The translations under genes were made by a program, and so were the position numbers. 64,000 bases of DNA from Corynebacterium jeddahense (lineage in GTDB: Bacteria; Actinomycetota; Actinomycetes; Mycobacteriales; Mycobacteriaceae), in NCBI RefSeq assembly GCF_028609865.1, contig NZ_CP063194.1, forward strand, positions 1,736,001-1,800,000, in the 5' to 3' direction. Positions within the stretch are counted from its first letter, which is position 1; every line of letters starts with the position of its first letter. Positions 18,328-26,510 of the stretch are shown piece by piece. Below the pieces are notes generated by a model. That model was given only the letters and a program-made list of their open reading frames with translations, was not told the origin of the DNA and made no database searches.

Positions 18328-20250
18328 ATGTGTGGCCTTCTAGCCCTGCTGTCCGCCAACAGTGACGCGCCCGCGTTCGTGGAACCGGTCGAGCGCGCCC
18401 TGCCCTGCATGTACCACCGCGGCCCCGACGCCGCCGGCACCTGGAGCGACGACGACGCCGTGTTCGGCTTCAACCGGCTCGCCATCATCGACATCGAGCA
18501 CTCACACCAGCCGCTGCGCTGGGGCCCCGCCGAGTCGCCGGAGCGCTACGCGCTGACGTTCAACGGCGAGATCTACAACTACGTCGAGCTGCGCGAGGAG
18601 CTCGCGGCGGCCGGCTACACGTTCAACACCGAGGGCGACGGCGAGCCCATCGTCGTGGGCTACCACCACTGGGGCGCCAACGTGGTCGAGCACCTGCGCG
18701 GCATGTTCGCGTTCGTCATCTGGGACACGGAGACGGAGACAATGTTCGCGGCGCGTGACCAGTTCGGCATCAAGCCGCTGTTCTACGCCACGACGGACAG
18801 GGGCACGGTCTTCGCCTCGGAGAAGAAGTCCATCCTCGAGATGGCGCCGGAGCTCGGTCTCGGCCTGGGCCTTGACCGCCGCGCAATCGAGCACTATGTG
18901 GACCTCCAGTACGTGCCGGAGCCGGAGAGCCTGCACAGCGGCATCCGCCGGGTGGAGTCCGGCTGCACCGTCACGCTCAAGCCCGGCGGCGAGGTCCACT
19001 CCGACCGCTACTTCAAGCCTCACTTCACCCCCACCCCCGTTGTGAAGGGCAAGGAGCAGGACCTCTACGACCGCATTGCGAGGGCGCTCGAGGATTCGGT
19101 GGCGAAGCACATGCGTGCCGACGTCACCGTCGGCTCCTTCCTCTCCGGCGGCATCGACTCCACGGCCATCGCGGCCCTGGCGAAGCGTCACAACCCCAAC
19201 CTGCTCACGTTCACCACCGGCTTCGAGCGCGAGGGCTACTCCGAGGTCGACGTCGCCGCCGAGTCCGCGGCGGCGATCGGTGTGGAGCACATCGTGAAGA
19301 TCGTCTCCCCCGAGGAGTACGCGGCGGCCGTACCGAAGATCATGTGGTACCTCGACGACCCGGTCGCGGACCCCTCGCTCGTGCCGCTCTTCTTCGTGGC
19401 GCAGGAGGCCCGCAAGCACGTCAAGGTCGTGCTCTCCGGCGAGGGCGCGGACGAGCTGTTCGGCGGCTACACGATCTACAAGGAGCCGCTTTCGCTCGCC
19501 CCGTTTGAGAAGCTGCCCACCCCGCTCAACCGCGGGCTGAACCGGCTCAGTCGCGTGCTCCCGGAGGGCGTGAAAGGCAAGAGCCTCCTCGAGCGCGGCA
19601 CCACGCCGATGGAGGACCGCTACTACGGCAACGCACGCTCCTTCAACTTCGCGCAGCTGCAGCGCGTCCTGCCCTGGGCGAAGCGCGAGTGGGATCACCG
19701 CGAGGTCACCGCCCCGATCTACGCAGCGTCGACCGAGATGGACCCGGTCGCGCGCATGCAGAACCTCGACCTGTTCACCTGGATGCGCGGCGACATCCTG
19801 GTCAAGGCCGACAAGATGAATATGGCCAACTCGCTCGAACTGCGCGTGCCGTTTTTGGACAAGGAGGTCTTTGAAGTCGCCCAGACCATCCCCTACGACC
19901 AGAAGATCACCCACGGCACCACGAAGTACGCGCTGCGCAAGGCGATGGAGCAGATCGTTCCGGAGCACGTGCTGCACCGCAAGAAGCTCGGCTTCCCGGT
20001 GCCGATGCGCCACTGGCTCGCCGGCGACGAGCTCTATGGCTGGGCCCAGGACACCATCCGCGATTCCCAGACGGACGACATTTTCAACAAGCCGGAAGTG
20101 CTCGAGATGCTCAAGGAGCACCGCGACGGCGTCTCGGACCACTCGCGCCGCCTCTGGACTGTGCTCGCGTTCATGGTCTGGCACGGCATCTTCGTCGAGC
20201 ACCGCATCGACCCCCAGATCGAGCACAAGGACTACCCGGTTAAGCTGTAG
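18328..20250 (+). CDS. ltsA: Glutamine-hydrolysing asparagine synthetase, LtsA type
   Basis: 640 aa, the same length as C. glutamicum LtsA. The N-terminal class II glutamine amidotransferase starts with the catalytic Cys2 (MCGLLALLS) and has the usual HRGPDAAG and FNGEIYNY motifs. The synthetase domain carries the ATP-binding loop SFLSGGIDST and GEGADELFGGY. In C. glutamicum, ltsA mutants are lysozyme- and temperature-sensitive and the protein amidates cell-wall components rather than serving asparagine supply; the same role is likely here. GGAGAGG stands 5 nt before ATG. Confidence 0.95.
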   Translation: MCGLLALLSANSDAPAFVEPVERALPCMYHRGPDAAGTWSDDDAVFGFNRLAIIDIEHSHQPLRWGPAESPERYALTFNGEIYNYVELREELAAAGYTFNTEGDGEPIVVGYHHWGANVVEHLRGMFAFVIWDTETETMFAARDQFGIKPLFYATTDRGTVFASEKKSILEMAPELGLGLGLDRRAIEHYVDLQYVPEPESLHSGIRRVESGCTVTLKPGGEVHSDRYFKPHFTPTPVVKGKEQDLYDRIARALEDSVAKHMRADVTVGSFLSGGIDSTAIAALAKRHNPNLLTFTTGFEREGYSEVDVAAESAAAIGVEHIVKIVSPEEYAAAVPKIMWYLDDPVADPSLVPLFFVAQEARKHVKVVLSGEGADELFGGYTIYKEPLSLAPFEKLPTPLNRGLNRLSRVLPEGVKGKSLLERGTTPMEDRYYGNARSFNFAQLQRVLPWAKREWDHREVTAPIYAASTEMDPVARMQNLDLFTWMRGDILVKADKMNMANSLELRVPFLDKEVFEVAQTIPYDQKITHGTTKYALRKAMEQIVPEHVLHRKKLGFPVPMRHWLAGDELYGWAQDTIRDSQTDDIFNKPEVLEMLKEHRDGVSDHSRRLWTVLAFMVWHGIFVEHRIDPQIEHKDYPVKL

Positions 20251-20252
20251 CC

Positions 20253-20900
20253 ATGCGCGGCCAATCCCGGAAGACCCTCGCGCGGCGCCACAACACCGTG
20301 CTCATCGCGGTCATGGCCGTGGCGACGCCGCTCATCGCGACGTTCGCCGGCCCCTGGCGCGCCCCCGCCTACGGGTGGGGCGTCGCCTCCATCGTCTACC
20401 TCGTGCTCGTGTGGGCGCACATCTCGCGTCTCGACGCCTCCGGCACCGCCGCGTACGCCAGCTCCGAGGAGCCGTCGAGACTCTCCCGCGCGCTGCTGGT
20501 CAACCTCGCCGCGCTCATCGCGCTCGCCTCGGTCGGCCTGCTCATGGTCGACGCGGCCGGCGCGAAGGGTGCCGAGGCGTGGGCGACCGGGCTGGCGGCG
20601 TTCGCGGTGGTCGCGTCGAGCTGGCTGCTCATCACCACCGTGTTCATCCTGCGCTACGCGGACGTCTACTACGCCCACCCGCCCGTCGGCGGGATAGAGT
20701 TCAACCAGGAGGAAGACCCCACCTACCTCGACTTCGCGTACGCCGGGTTCTCGCTCGGCATGACCTACCAGATCTCCGACACCGCGATCACGCAGCCGGA
20801 GATGCGCCGCGTGGCGCTGGTGCACAGCATCTACGCGTTCGTGTTCGGCATCGCGATCACGGCGACGAGCATCAACCTCGTCATGTCGCTCGGGAGCTAG
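20253..20900 (+). CDS. DUF1345 family membrane protein
   Basis: 215 aa with five predicted helices and the DUF1345 signature FNQEEDPTYLDFAYAGFSLGMTYQISDT, given here as key residues: EDPTYLDFAY near residue 153 and TYQISDTAI near 172. Function is unknown. It starts 2 nt after the ltsA stop and probably shares its transcript. Confidence 0.85.
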   Translation: MRGQSRKTLARRHNTVLIAVMAVATPLIATFAGPWRAPAYGWGVASIVYLVLVWAHISRLDASGTAAYASSEEPSRLSRALLVNLAALIALASVGLLMVDAAGAKGAEAWATGLAAFAVVASSWLLITTVFILRYADVYYAHPPVGGIEFNQEEDPTYLDFAYAGFSLGMTYQISDTAITQPEMRRVALVHSIYAFVFGIAITATSINLVMSLGS

Positions 20901-20910
20901 GCGCACAGGA

Positions 20911-20947
20911 AAGCACCCCCGGCCCGTGGCGGGCCGGAGGTGCTTGT
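20911..20947. terminator. Bidirectional terminator between convergent genes
   Basis: AAGCACC...GGCCC pairs with GGGCC...GGTGCTT around a GTGG loop, with AAA on one side and TTGT on the other. It lies between the DUF1345 gene and erpA. Its right arm merges into a copy of the interspersed motif. Confidence 0.75.
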
Positions 20948-20964
20948 CGTCGATACGCAGGCGC

Positions 20965-21309
20965 TTAGTTGAAGCTGTCGCCGCAGGCGCAGGCGGAACC
21001 CGCGTTGGGGTTGTCGATGGTGAAGCCCTGCTGCTCGATCGTGTCAGCGAAATCGATGGTGGCGCCGGTGAGGTACGGCACGCTCATCTTGTCCACGACG
21101 AGGCGCACGCCGCCGACGACGTCGGCCTTGTCGCCGTCGAGGTCGCGGTCGTCGAAGTAGAGCTGGTAGCGCAGGCCGGCGCAGCCGCCGGGCTGAACCG
21201 CGATGCGCAGGGAGAGGTCGTTGCGGCCCTCCTGGTCGAGCAGCGCCTTCGCCTTCGCCGCCGCGGCCTCGGACAGATTCACACCGGTTGCGGAAGTAGG
21301 TGCAGTCAT
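20965..21309 (-). CDS. erpA: HesB/IscA-type iron-sulfur cluster insertion protein
   Basis: 114 aa A-type carrier with the three conserved cysteines: GGCAG (first) and CACG near the C-terminus (SACACGDSF). It receives clusters from the SUF machinery and hands them to apo-proteins. I chose ATG 21309, preceded by AAGGAG; the frame stays open upstream but has no homology there. Mycobacterial Rv2204c occupies the same neighbourhood near ctaC and ltsA, supporting the name. Confidence 0.9.
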   Translation of the reverse strand: MTAPTSATGVNLSEAAAAKAKALLDQEGRNDLSLRIAVQPGGCAGLRYQLYFDDRDLDGDKADVVGGVRLVVDKMSVPYLTGATIDFADTIEQQGFTIDNPNAGSACACGDSFN

Positions 21310-21457
21310 TGAGTACTCCTTCGAACGTCTCTTTCGAGTGGCGCCCATGCTACGCGCCCACTCGCCACAGGCGGTGCAACAGGGGCAGCCGCCCCGGTAT
21401 TCCCGGTCGCTGCCGGTCGTTGCCGGGAAGCTCCGCGCGCCTTGTAGCCTAGGGTGC

Positions 21458-22165
21458 GTGAAACTTCCCTGGCAGAAATCCGAGCAGAACGCCGGCGCGG
21501 GTTCGACGAAGGTCGAGCTGCCCGAGGCCTCCTCCCCCACGGCCGAGCCGCAGGCGGAGGCGAAGCTCCCGAAGGGCTACACGCCGCCGAAGGGGCGCCC
21601 GACGCCGAAGCGCATCGACCAAGAAATCAAGCGCGGCGTGGTGCGCGACCCGAACGCCGCGACCCCCGCGCAGATCCGGCAGCGCGAAAAAGAGCTGAAA
21701 AAGTCCATGTCCAAAGAGGAGTGGAAGGCGCACAAGAAGGAGGTCAGGGAAGAAAACCGCGCCCGCAACCGGGAGATGCAGGCGAAGATCGACGCCGGCG
21801 ACGAGCGCTACCTCACCGACCGCGACAAGGGCCCAGTGCGCGCCTACGTGCGCGACTGGGTGGACTCGCGCCGCTTCTTCAACAACTACGTCATGCCGGC
21901 GGCGGTCGTGCTGCTGCTCATCATGCTCATCGGCACGTGGCTGCCGCGCGTCTCCGCGGCACTGTCGCTGCTCAGCCTCGTGTTCATGCTCACGATCTTC
22001 ATCGAGGGCTTTGTCATCGGCCGCGGCGCCAACCGCGCCGTGCGCAAGAAGTTCCCGGACGCGGACACCGGCTTCGGCCTGGGCATGTACGCGTTCTCGC
22101 GCGCCACGCAGCCGCGCAACTGGCGCACCCCGAAGCCGAGGGTCGCCGTCGGGGCGAAGGTGTAG
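21458..22165 (+). CDS. DUF3043 family membrane protein
   Basis: 235 aa. A charged, Pro/Lys-rich N-terminal half (KGYTPPKGRPTPKR) is typical of DUF3043 and is followed by two membrane helices (about residues 146-190) and a short tail. Function unknown. I chose GTG 21458 (VKLPWQKSEQ): TAGCCT (21445-21450) lies exactly 7 nt upstream, so this looks leaderless. It is followed after 4 nt by cobT. Confidence 0.85.
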   Translation: MKLPWQKSEQNAGAGSTKVELPEASSPTAEPQAEAKLPKGYTPPKGRPTPKRIDQEIKRGVVRDPNAATPAQIRQREKELKKSMSKEEWKAHKKEVREENRARNREMQAKIDAGDERYLTDRDKGPVRAYVRDWVDSRRFFNNYVMPAAVVLLLIMLIGTWLPRVSAALSLLSLVFMLTIFIEGFVIGRGANRAVRKKFPDADTGFGLGMYAFSRATQPRNWRTPKPRVAVGAKV

Positions 22166-22169
22166 CGCC

Positions 22170-23156
22170 ATGCAGTTTTCGTCGGTGGAGGCGCCGAAGC
22201 AGGCGCACGCGCTCGCCGTGGCCGACGCGCTCGCGGGCTCCGCAAATGGGGTCGCGCTGGGCAGGCTCGGCGCGCTCGGGGCGTGGATCGCCGCCGCGCA
22301 GGGCCGCGACGTGCCCGCTCCGTTCGCCCGCCCCCGCGCGATCGTCGTCGCCGGCAACCACGGCATCGCCACGCGCGGCGTCTCCGCGTGGACGGCCGAC
22401 GCGGGCGCTGTGCGCGCCGCCGAGCTCGAGGCTGGCGCGGGCCCGGCGCAGGCGGCCGCCCGCGCGTCTGGGGCGAGCGTGCGGCTCATCGCGGACTACC
22501 TCGATGCCCCCACCGGCGCCATCGACGTCGAGTCCGCCGTGCCTCGCGAGGTGTGGGACGCCGCGCTCGCCGCGGGCGCCGAGGTCGCCGACCACGAGAT
22601 CGACGCCGGCGCGGACCTCATCGTCCCCGGCGACATCGGCGTGGGCAACACCACCGTCGCCGCCGCGCTCTACGGCACGTTCACCCGCACGGAGCCGGTC
22701 AAGGCCGTCGGCCGCGGCTCCGGCGTGAACGACGAGGTGTGGAAGGTCAAGACCGCCGCGGTGCGCGACGCGATGTTCCGCGTCCGCGGCTTCCGCGACG
22801 ACACCGAGCGGGTCTGCGCCGAGCTTTCGGGCCCAGACTTCGCGTTCCTCGCCGGGTTCATCGCCCAGTGCGCGGCGCGCCGCACGCCCGTGCTTTTCGA
22901 CGGCCCGTACCCCGCCACCGCGGCCTACGTCGCCGAGCGCCTCGCCCCCGGCACCAGGGGCTGGCTCCTCGCGGCGCAGCGCACGGACGAGCCCGCGCAC
23001 GAGGGGTGCCTGCAGGCGCTCGAGCTCACGCCGGTGGCGGATCTGGGCATAAAAACAGGCCAAGGCGCTGGTGCCCTGGCCGTGCTGCCCCAGCTCAACC
23101 TCGCCGCGGAGCTGGTGGGCGAGGTGGTGGCCGGAGGGTCGTCGATACGCGACTAG
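22170..23156 (+). CDS. cobT: CobT-like nicotinate-nucleotide--dimethylbenzimidazole phosphoribosyltransferase, catalytic Glu replaced
   Basis: 328 aa, slightly short for CobT (about 350). Family motifs are present: VVAGNHGIATRGVSAW, the phosphate-site GDIGVGNTT and the base-site region LFDGPYPATAAYVAE. The C-terminal motif normally reads GEGSGA or GEGTGA, where the Glu is the catalytic base (E317 in Salmonella CobT); here it is TGQGAGALAVLPQL, a Gln. The usual partners cobU and cobS are not adjacent. The last codons and the stop lie within a copy of the interspersed motif, and the stop overlaps the convergent ilvE stop as CTAG. The enzyme may be inactive or altered. Confidence 0.82.
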   Translation: MQFSSVEAPKQAHALAVADALAGSANGVALGRLGALGAWIAAAQGRDVPAPFARPRAIVVAGNHGIATRGVSAWTADAGAVRAAELEAGAGPAQAAARASGASVRLIADYLDAPTGAIDVESAVPREVWDAALAAGAEVADHEIDAGADLIVPGDIGVGNTTVAAALYGTFTRTEPVKAVGRGSGVNDEVWKVKTAAVRDAMFRVRGFRDDTERVCAELSGPDFAFLAGFIAQCAARRTPVLFDGPYPATAAYVAERLAPGTRGWLLAAQRTDEPAHEGCLQALELTPVADLGIKTGQGAGALAVLPQLNLAAELVGEVVAGGSSIRD

Positions 23157-24259
23157 CCCTCGATGAGGACGGTGTTCCAGCCGTGCGTATCCTCAACGTC
23201 GCCGGTCTGGATGCCGCGCAGGCGCTCGCGCAACTCCATGGTGACCTCGCCGGCCTCGTTGCCGTTGACGGTGAACTCGCCCTCATTGCTCTTCACCGTG
23301 CCCACCGGGGTGATCACGGCGGCGGTCCCGCACGCCATCGCCTCGGAGATCGTGCCGTCCTCGGCGCCGGAGCGCCACTCGTCGACGGTGATCTTGCGCT
23401 CCTCGGTGGCGTAGCCGAGGTCCTCGGCGACCTCGAGGAGAGACTTGCGGGTGATGCCCGGCAGTAGCGAGCCGGAGAGCTCGGGGGTGATGATCTTCGC
23501 GTTCTCGCCCGTGCCCTCGACGAACATGAGGTTCATGCCGCCCATCTCCTCGATGTACTTGCGCTCGCACGCGTCGAGCCAGACCACCTGGTCGCAGCCC
23601 TTCGCCGCAGCCTGCTGCTGGGCGAGGAGGCTCGCGGCGTAGTTGCCGGCGAACTTCGCGTCGCCGGTGCCGCCGGGGGCTGCGCGGACGTAGTCCTCGG
23701 AGATCCACACGCTCACCGGCTTCACGCCGCCGGAGAAGTACGCGCCCGCCGGGGAGGCGATGACGTAGAACGTGTAGCTTGACGACGGCTTCACGCCAAG
23801 CGTCTTCTCCGTGCCAATCATGAACGGGCGCAGGTACAGCGACGCCTCACCGCCGGGCTCCGGCACCCACGCGCGGTCGATGTCCACGAGCTGGCGGACG
23901 GCCTCGAGGAAGATCTCCTCCGGAAGCTCCGGCATGGCCATGCGGTGAGCAGAGTTCTTCATGCGCTTGGCGTTCTGCTCGGGGCGGAACGCCGTGATGG
24001 AGCCGTCGGTGTGACGGTAGGCCTTGAGGCCCTCGAAGATCGCCTGCCCGTAGTGGAACACGTTCGAGGCCGGGTCGAGCGTGACCGGCCCGTACGCGCG
24101 CACCTGCGCGTTGTGCCAGCCCTTGTCCTCGGTCCAGTCGATGGAGACCATGTGGTCGGTGAACTCCTGGCCGAACGCCGGGTCCTCCAGAGTTTTCGCG
24201 CGCTCCGCGTCGGATGCGGGGTGGTCGGACGGGGTGATTGCGAATTCGATTGCTGCCAT
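23153..24259 (-). CDS. ilvE: Branched-chain amino acid aminotransferase
   Basis: 368 aa fold-type IV PLP enzyme catalysing the last step of Leu, Ile and Val synthesis. The PLP lysine is in GDAKFAGNYAAS, with EEMGGMNLMFV and the phosphate-binding SGSLLPGITRKSLLE as further signatures. I chose ATG 24259 (MAAIEFAITPS), matching the C. glutamicum length of about 367 aa. TAACGT on the minus strand (24272-24267) lies 7 nt upstream, giving a leaderless signature. It is divergent from pepB and converges on cobT with overlapping stop codons. Confidence 0.95.
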   Translation of the reverse strand: MAAIEFAITPSDHPASDAERAKTLEDPAFGQEFTDHMVSIDWTEDKGWHNAQVRAYGPVTLDPASNVFHYGQAIFEGLKAYRHTDGSITAFRPEQNAKRMKNSAHRMAMPELPEEIFLEAVRQLVDIDRAWVPEPGGEASLYLRPFMIGTEKTLGVKPSSSYTFYVIASPAGAYFSGGVKPVSVWISEDYVRAAPGGTGDAKFAGNYAASLLAQQQAAAKGCDQVVWLDACERKYIEEMGGMNLMFVEGTGENAKIITPELSGSLLPGITRKSLLEVAEDLGYATEERKITVDEWRSGAEDGTISEAMACGTAAVITPVGTVKSNEGEFTVNGNEAGEVTMELRERLRGIQTGDVEDTHGWNTVLIEG

Positions 24260-24332
24260 GCGGCCAACGTTACTCCCCCCGCTGAGTACGCTCGTCCGGG
24301 GAAACCTGTCCGCTACACGAAAGGTGAATTCC

Positions 24333-25851
24333 ATGGCCTTCGACGTTTCCCTGCCCGCCCGCGGCACCACCGTGCGTACCGTCCTCGCGGCGTCCGCACC
24401 GGAGGACGCCGCGCTGCTCATCCCCGTCGCCCAAGGCGAGGACGGCATCGAGGTGCCCGTCACGGCGCTCGCCCCGCGCGGGCTGCTCGAGGCGCTCGTC
24501 GCGGTCGGCGCGAAGGGTACGGAAGGCGAGATGACGCGCCTGCTTCTCGACGGCCACCTGGTCCTCGCGTTCGGCCTCGGCGACGCCGCCGATATCGACG
24601 ACGAGGCCGTGCGCCGCGGCGCCGGCGCGGCGGCGCGGGCGCCGCGGCGCCGGCGCGGCGGCGCGGGCGCTTAACGGCGTCGAGCACGCGGCTGTGTCCA
24701 CGGAATTTGGCGCGGGCGCGGTCGTCGAGGGCCTGCTGCTCGGCGGCTACGTCTACAACGGCCTGAAGTCGCGCGCGGAGACGCTTGACGAGGACAACCC
24801 CGATGAGGAGCTGCCGCAGACCACCGAGGTCAGCGTCGTCGGCGCCGACGACGCGGCGCGTGAGGCGTTCGAGCGCGCCGTCATCGTCGCGGAGTCCGTC
24901 AACCTCGCCCGCGACCTCGTGAACACCCCCGCCAACTTCCTCTACCCCGAGTCCTACGCCGGCGTGATGGGCGAGGTCGCGCAGGCCGCGGGCCTCGACG
25001 TCGAGGTGTTCGACGAGGCGCAGCTCGAGCAGGCCGGCTTCGGCGGCATCCTCGCCGTCGGCCGCGGCTCGGCCCGCCCGCCGCGGCTCGTGCACCTTTC
25101 GTGGGCGCCCGAAGGTGCGTCGAGAAGCGTGGCCCTCGTGGGCAAGGGCATCACCTTCGACACCGGCGGCATCTCGCTCAAGCCCGGCTCGGGCATGGAG
25201 GACATGATCTCCGACATGGGCGGCTCGGCGGCGCAGCTCGCGGCGCTCGCGGCGATCGCGCGGCTGGGTCTTGGCGTCCGCGTCGACGCCTGGCTCCCCC
25301 TCGCCGAGAACATGCCGTCCGGGTCCGCGACGCGCCCGGGCGACGTGATCACGCACTACGGCGGGATCACCAGCGAGGTGATCAACACCGACGCCGAGGG
25401 ACGCCTCGTGCTTGCCGACGCCATCGCACGCGCCTGCGAGGACGCGCCGGACTACCTCATCGAGACGGCGACGCTCACCGGCGCGCAGCTCGTGGCGCTC
25501 GGCGCGCGCACCGCCGGCGTGATGGGCTCCGACGAGCTGCGCGACCTCGTCGCCGACGCCGGGCGAACCGTCGGCGAGCAGGCGTGGGCGATGCCGCTTC
25601 TCGAGGAGCAGGAGGACGAGCTCAAGTCCCCCATCGCCGACATCCGCAACACCCACAACGCGCGCACCGGCGGGATGCTGTTCGCCGGGCTGTACCTGTC
25701 GCGGTTCGTGCCCGAGGACGTGGAGTGGGCGCACATCGACGTCGCCGGCCCGGCATGGAACGGCGGCGGGGCGCACGGCTACACGCCGAAGCGGGCGACC
25801 GGCGCGCCGGTGCGCACGGTGGTGGAGGCGGTCACCAGGCTCGCCGGGTAG
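24333..25851 (+). pseudogene. pepB: Leucyl aminopeptidase (M17), frameshifted by a 28-bp tandem duplication
   Basis: ATG 24333 (RBS AAAGGTG) starts a normal N-terminal M17 domain, but after codon 93 a 28-bp unit (24611-24638) is repeated, shifting the frame by +1; translation then ends at TAA 24672-24674. Removing one unit restores a continuous protein reading ...GAGAAARALNGVEHAAVSTEFGAG.... The catalytic domain remains intact in the other frame (possible GTG restart at 24694): VGKGITFDTGG (metal/Lys), the SDMGGSAAQ region and NTDAEGRLVLADA. Intact protein would be about 497 aa. It may be a broken gene, a phase-variable switch or a sequencing error in a very GC-rich repeat. Confidence 0.88.
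24611..24670 (+). repeat. 28-bp perfect tandem duplication inside pepB
   Basis: Two identical 28-bp units with a 4-nt partial third unit; composition is almost entirely G and C with many GCGCCG steps. The length is not a multiple of three, so gain or loss of one unit switches the reading frame. Confidence 0.95.
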
Positions 25852-25992
25852 CGGGGTGTTGGGGCCTGGCTGGCTGTTGTTTGTAAAAATCAACATGCGG
25901 CGGCGCGCACGAGTCTGTGAGCTAGGGTTTTAAAGCCGGTCAGGCGTCCAGCGCAGGTTGCGGATTTTTGCAACGGGTGCGGGGACGCGTCG

Positions 25993-26400
25993 CTACGCGT
26001 AGGGGTTCTCTCCGCGCTCGAATTTGGCGCGGCGCTCCTTCTGCTCCTCGCGCTTGCGCAGGATGCGCTCCTGCTCGATGCGCTTGCGCATCCGGTCGGG
26101 GTAGCCGGTCTCCTCGACGTCGTAGAGGACGATGCCCAGCATGTTCGCCACCTGGTCGATGCCTTTCGGGCCGCCGATGCGTCGGCGGGTGTAGTTGCCG
26201 TGCTCGTCCACGAGGACGACCGACATCTCGTTGACCATGGTCTCCGGCTCAACATAGCCCTCGACGAACGCGCGACCGACAACCCAGTCGCGCAGGTACT
26301 GCGCGTCCTCGGCACGGATGGTCTCGCCCGGCGCGCGCGGCGGTTTAAACGTCGTGGACTTTTTGTTGTTGCCGAACAGGTTGAACACGCCCCACATCAT
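25993..26400 (-). CDS. Conserved actinobacterial protein of unknown function
   Basis: 135 aa (or 134 from the second ATG at 26397). The N-terminal part (residues 30-95) looks globular: DAQYLRDWVVGRAFVEGYVEPE and VVLVDEHGNYTRRRIGGP; the C-terminal 35 residues are strongly charged and probably helical (RMRKRIEQERILRKREEQKERR). I do not recognise a characterised domain. The equivalent position in C. glutamicum, between pepB and aceF, also has a hypothetical gene. It is divergent from the E2 gene. Confidence 0.75.
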   Translation of the reverse strand: MMWGVFNLFGNNKKSTTFKPPRAPGETIRAEDAQYLRDWVVGRAFVEGYVEPETMVNEMSVVLVDEHGNYTRRRIGGPKGIDQVANMLGIVLYDVEETGYPDRMRKRIEQERILRKREEQKERRAKFERGENPYA

Positions 26401-26510
26401 ACGGGGCTTGAAACGTAGGAAAGGTCACCCCTTGGCCCACGGAGCGCGCCGGATACAGGTACGCTTTGGGCTGTATAGCTTCCAACGTTTCAATGAGGAG
26501 ACTTTAAGAA

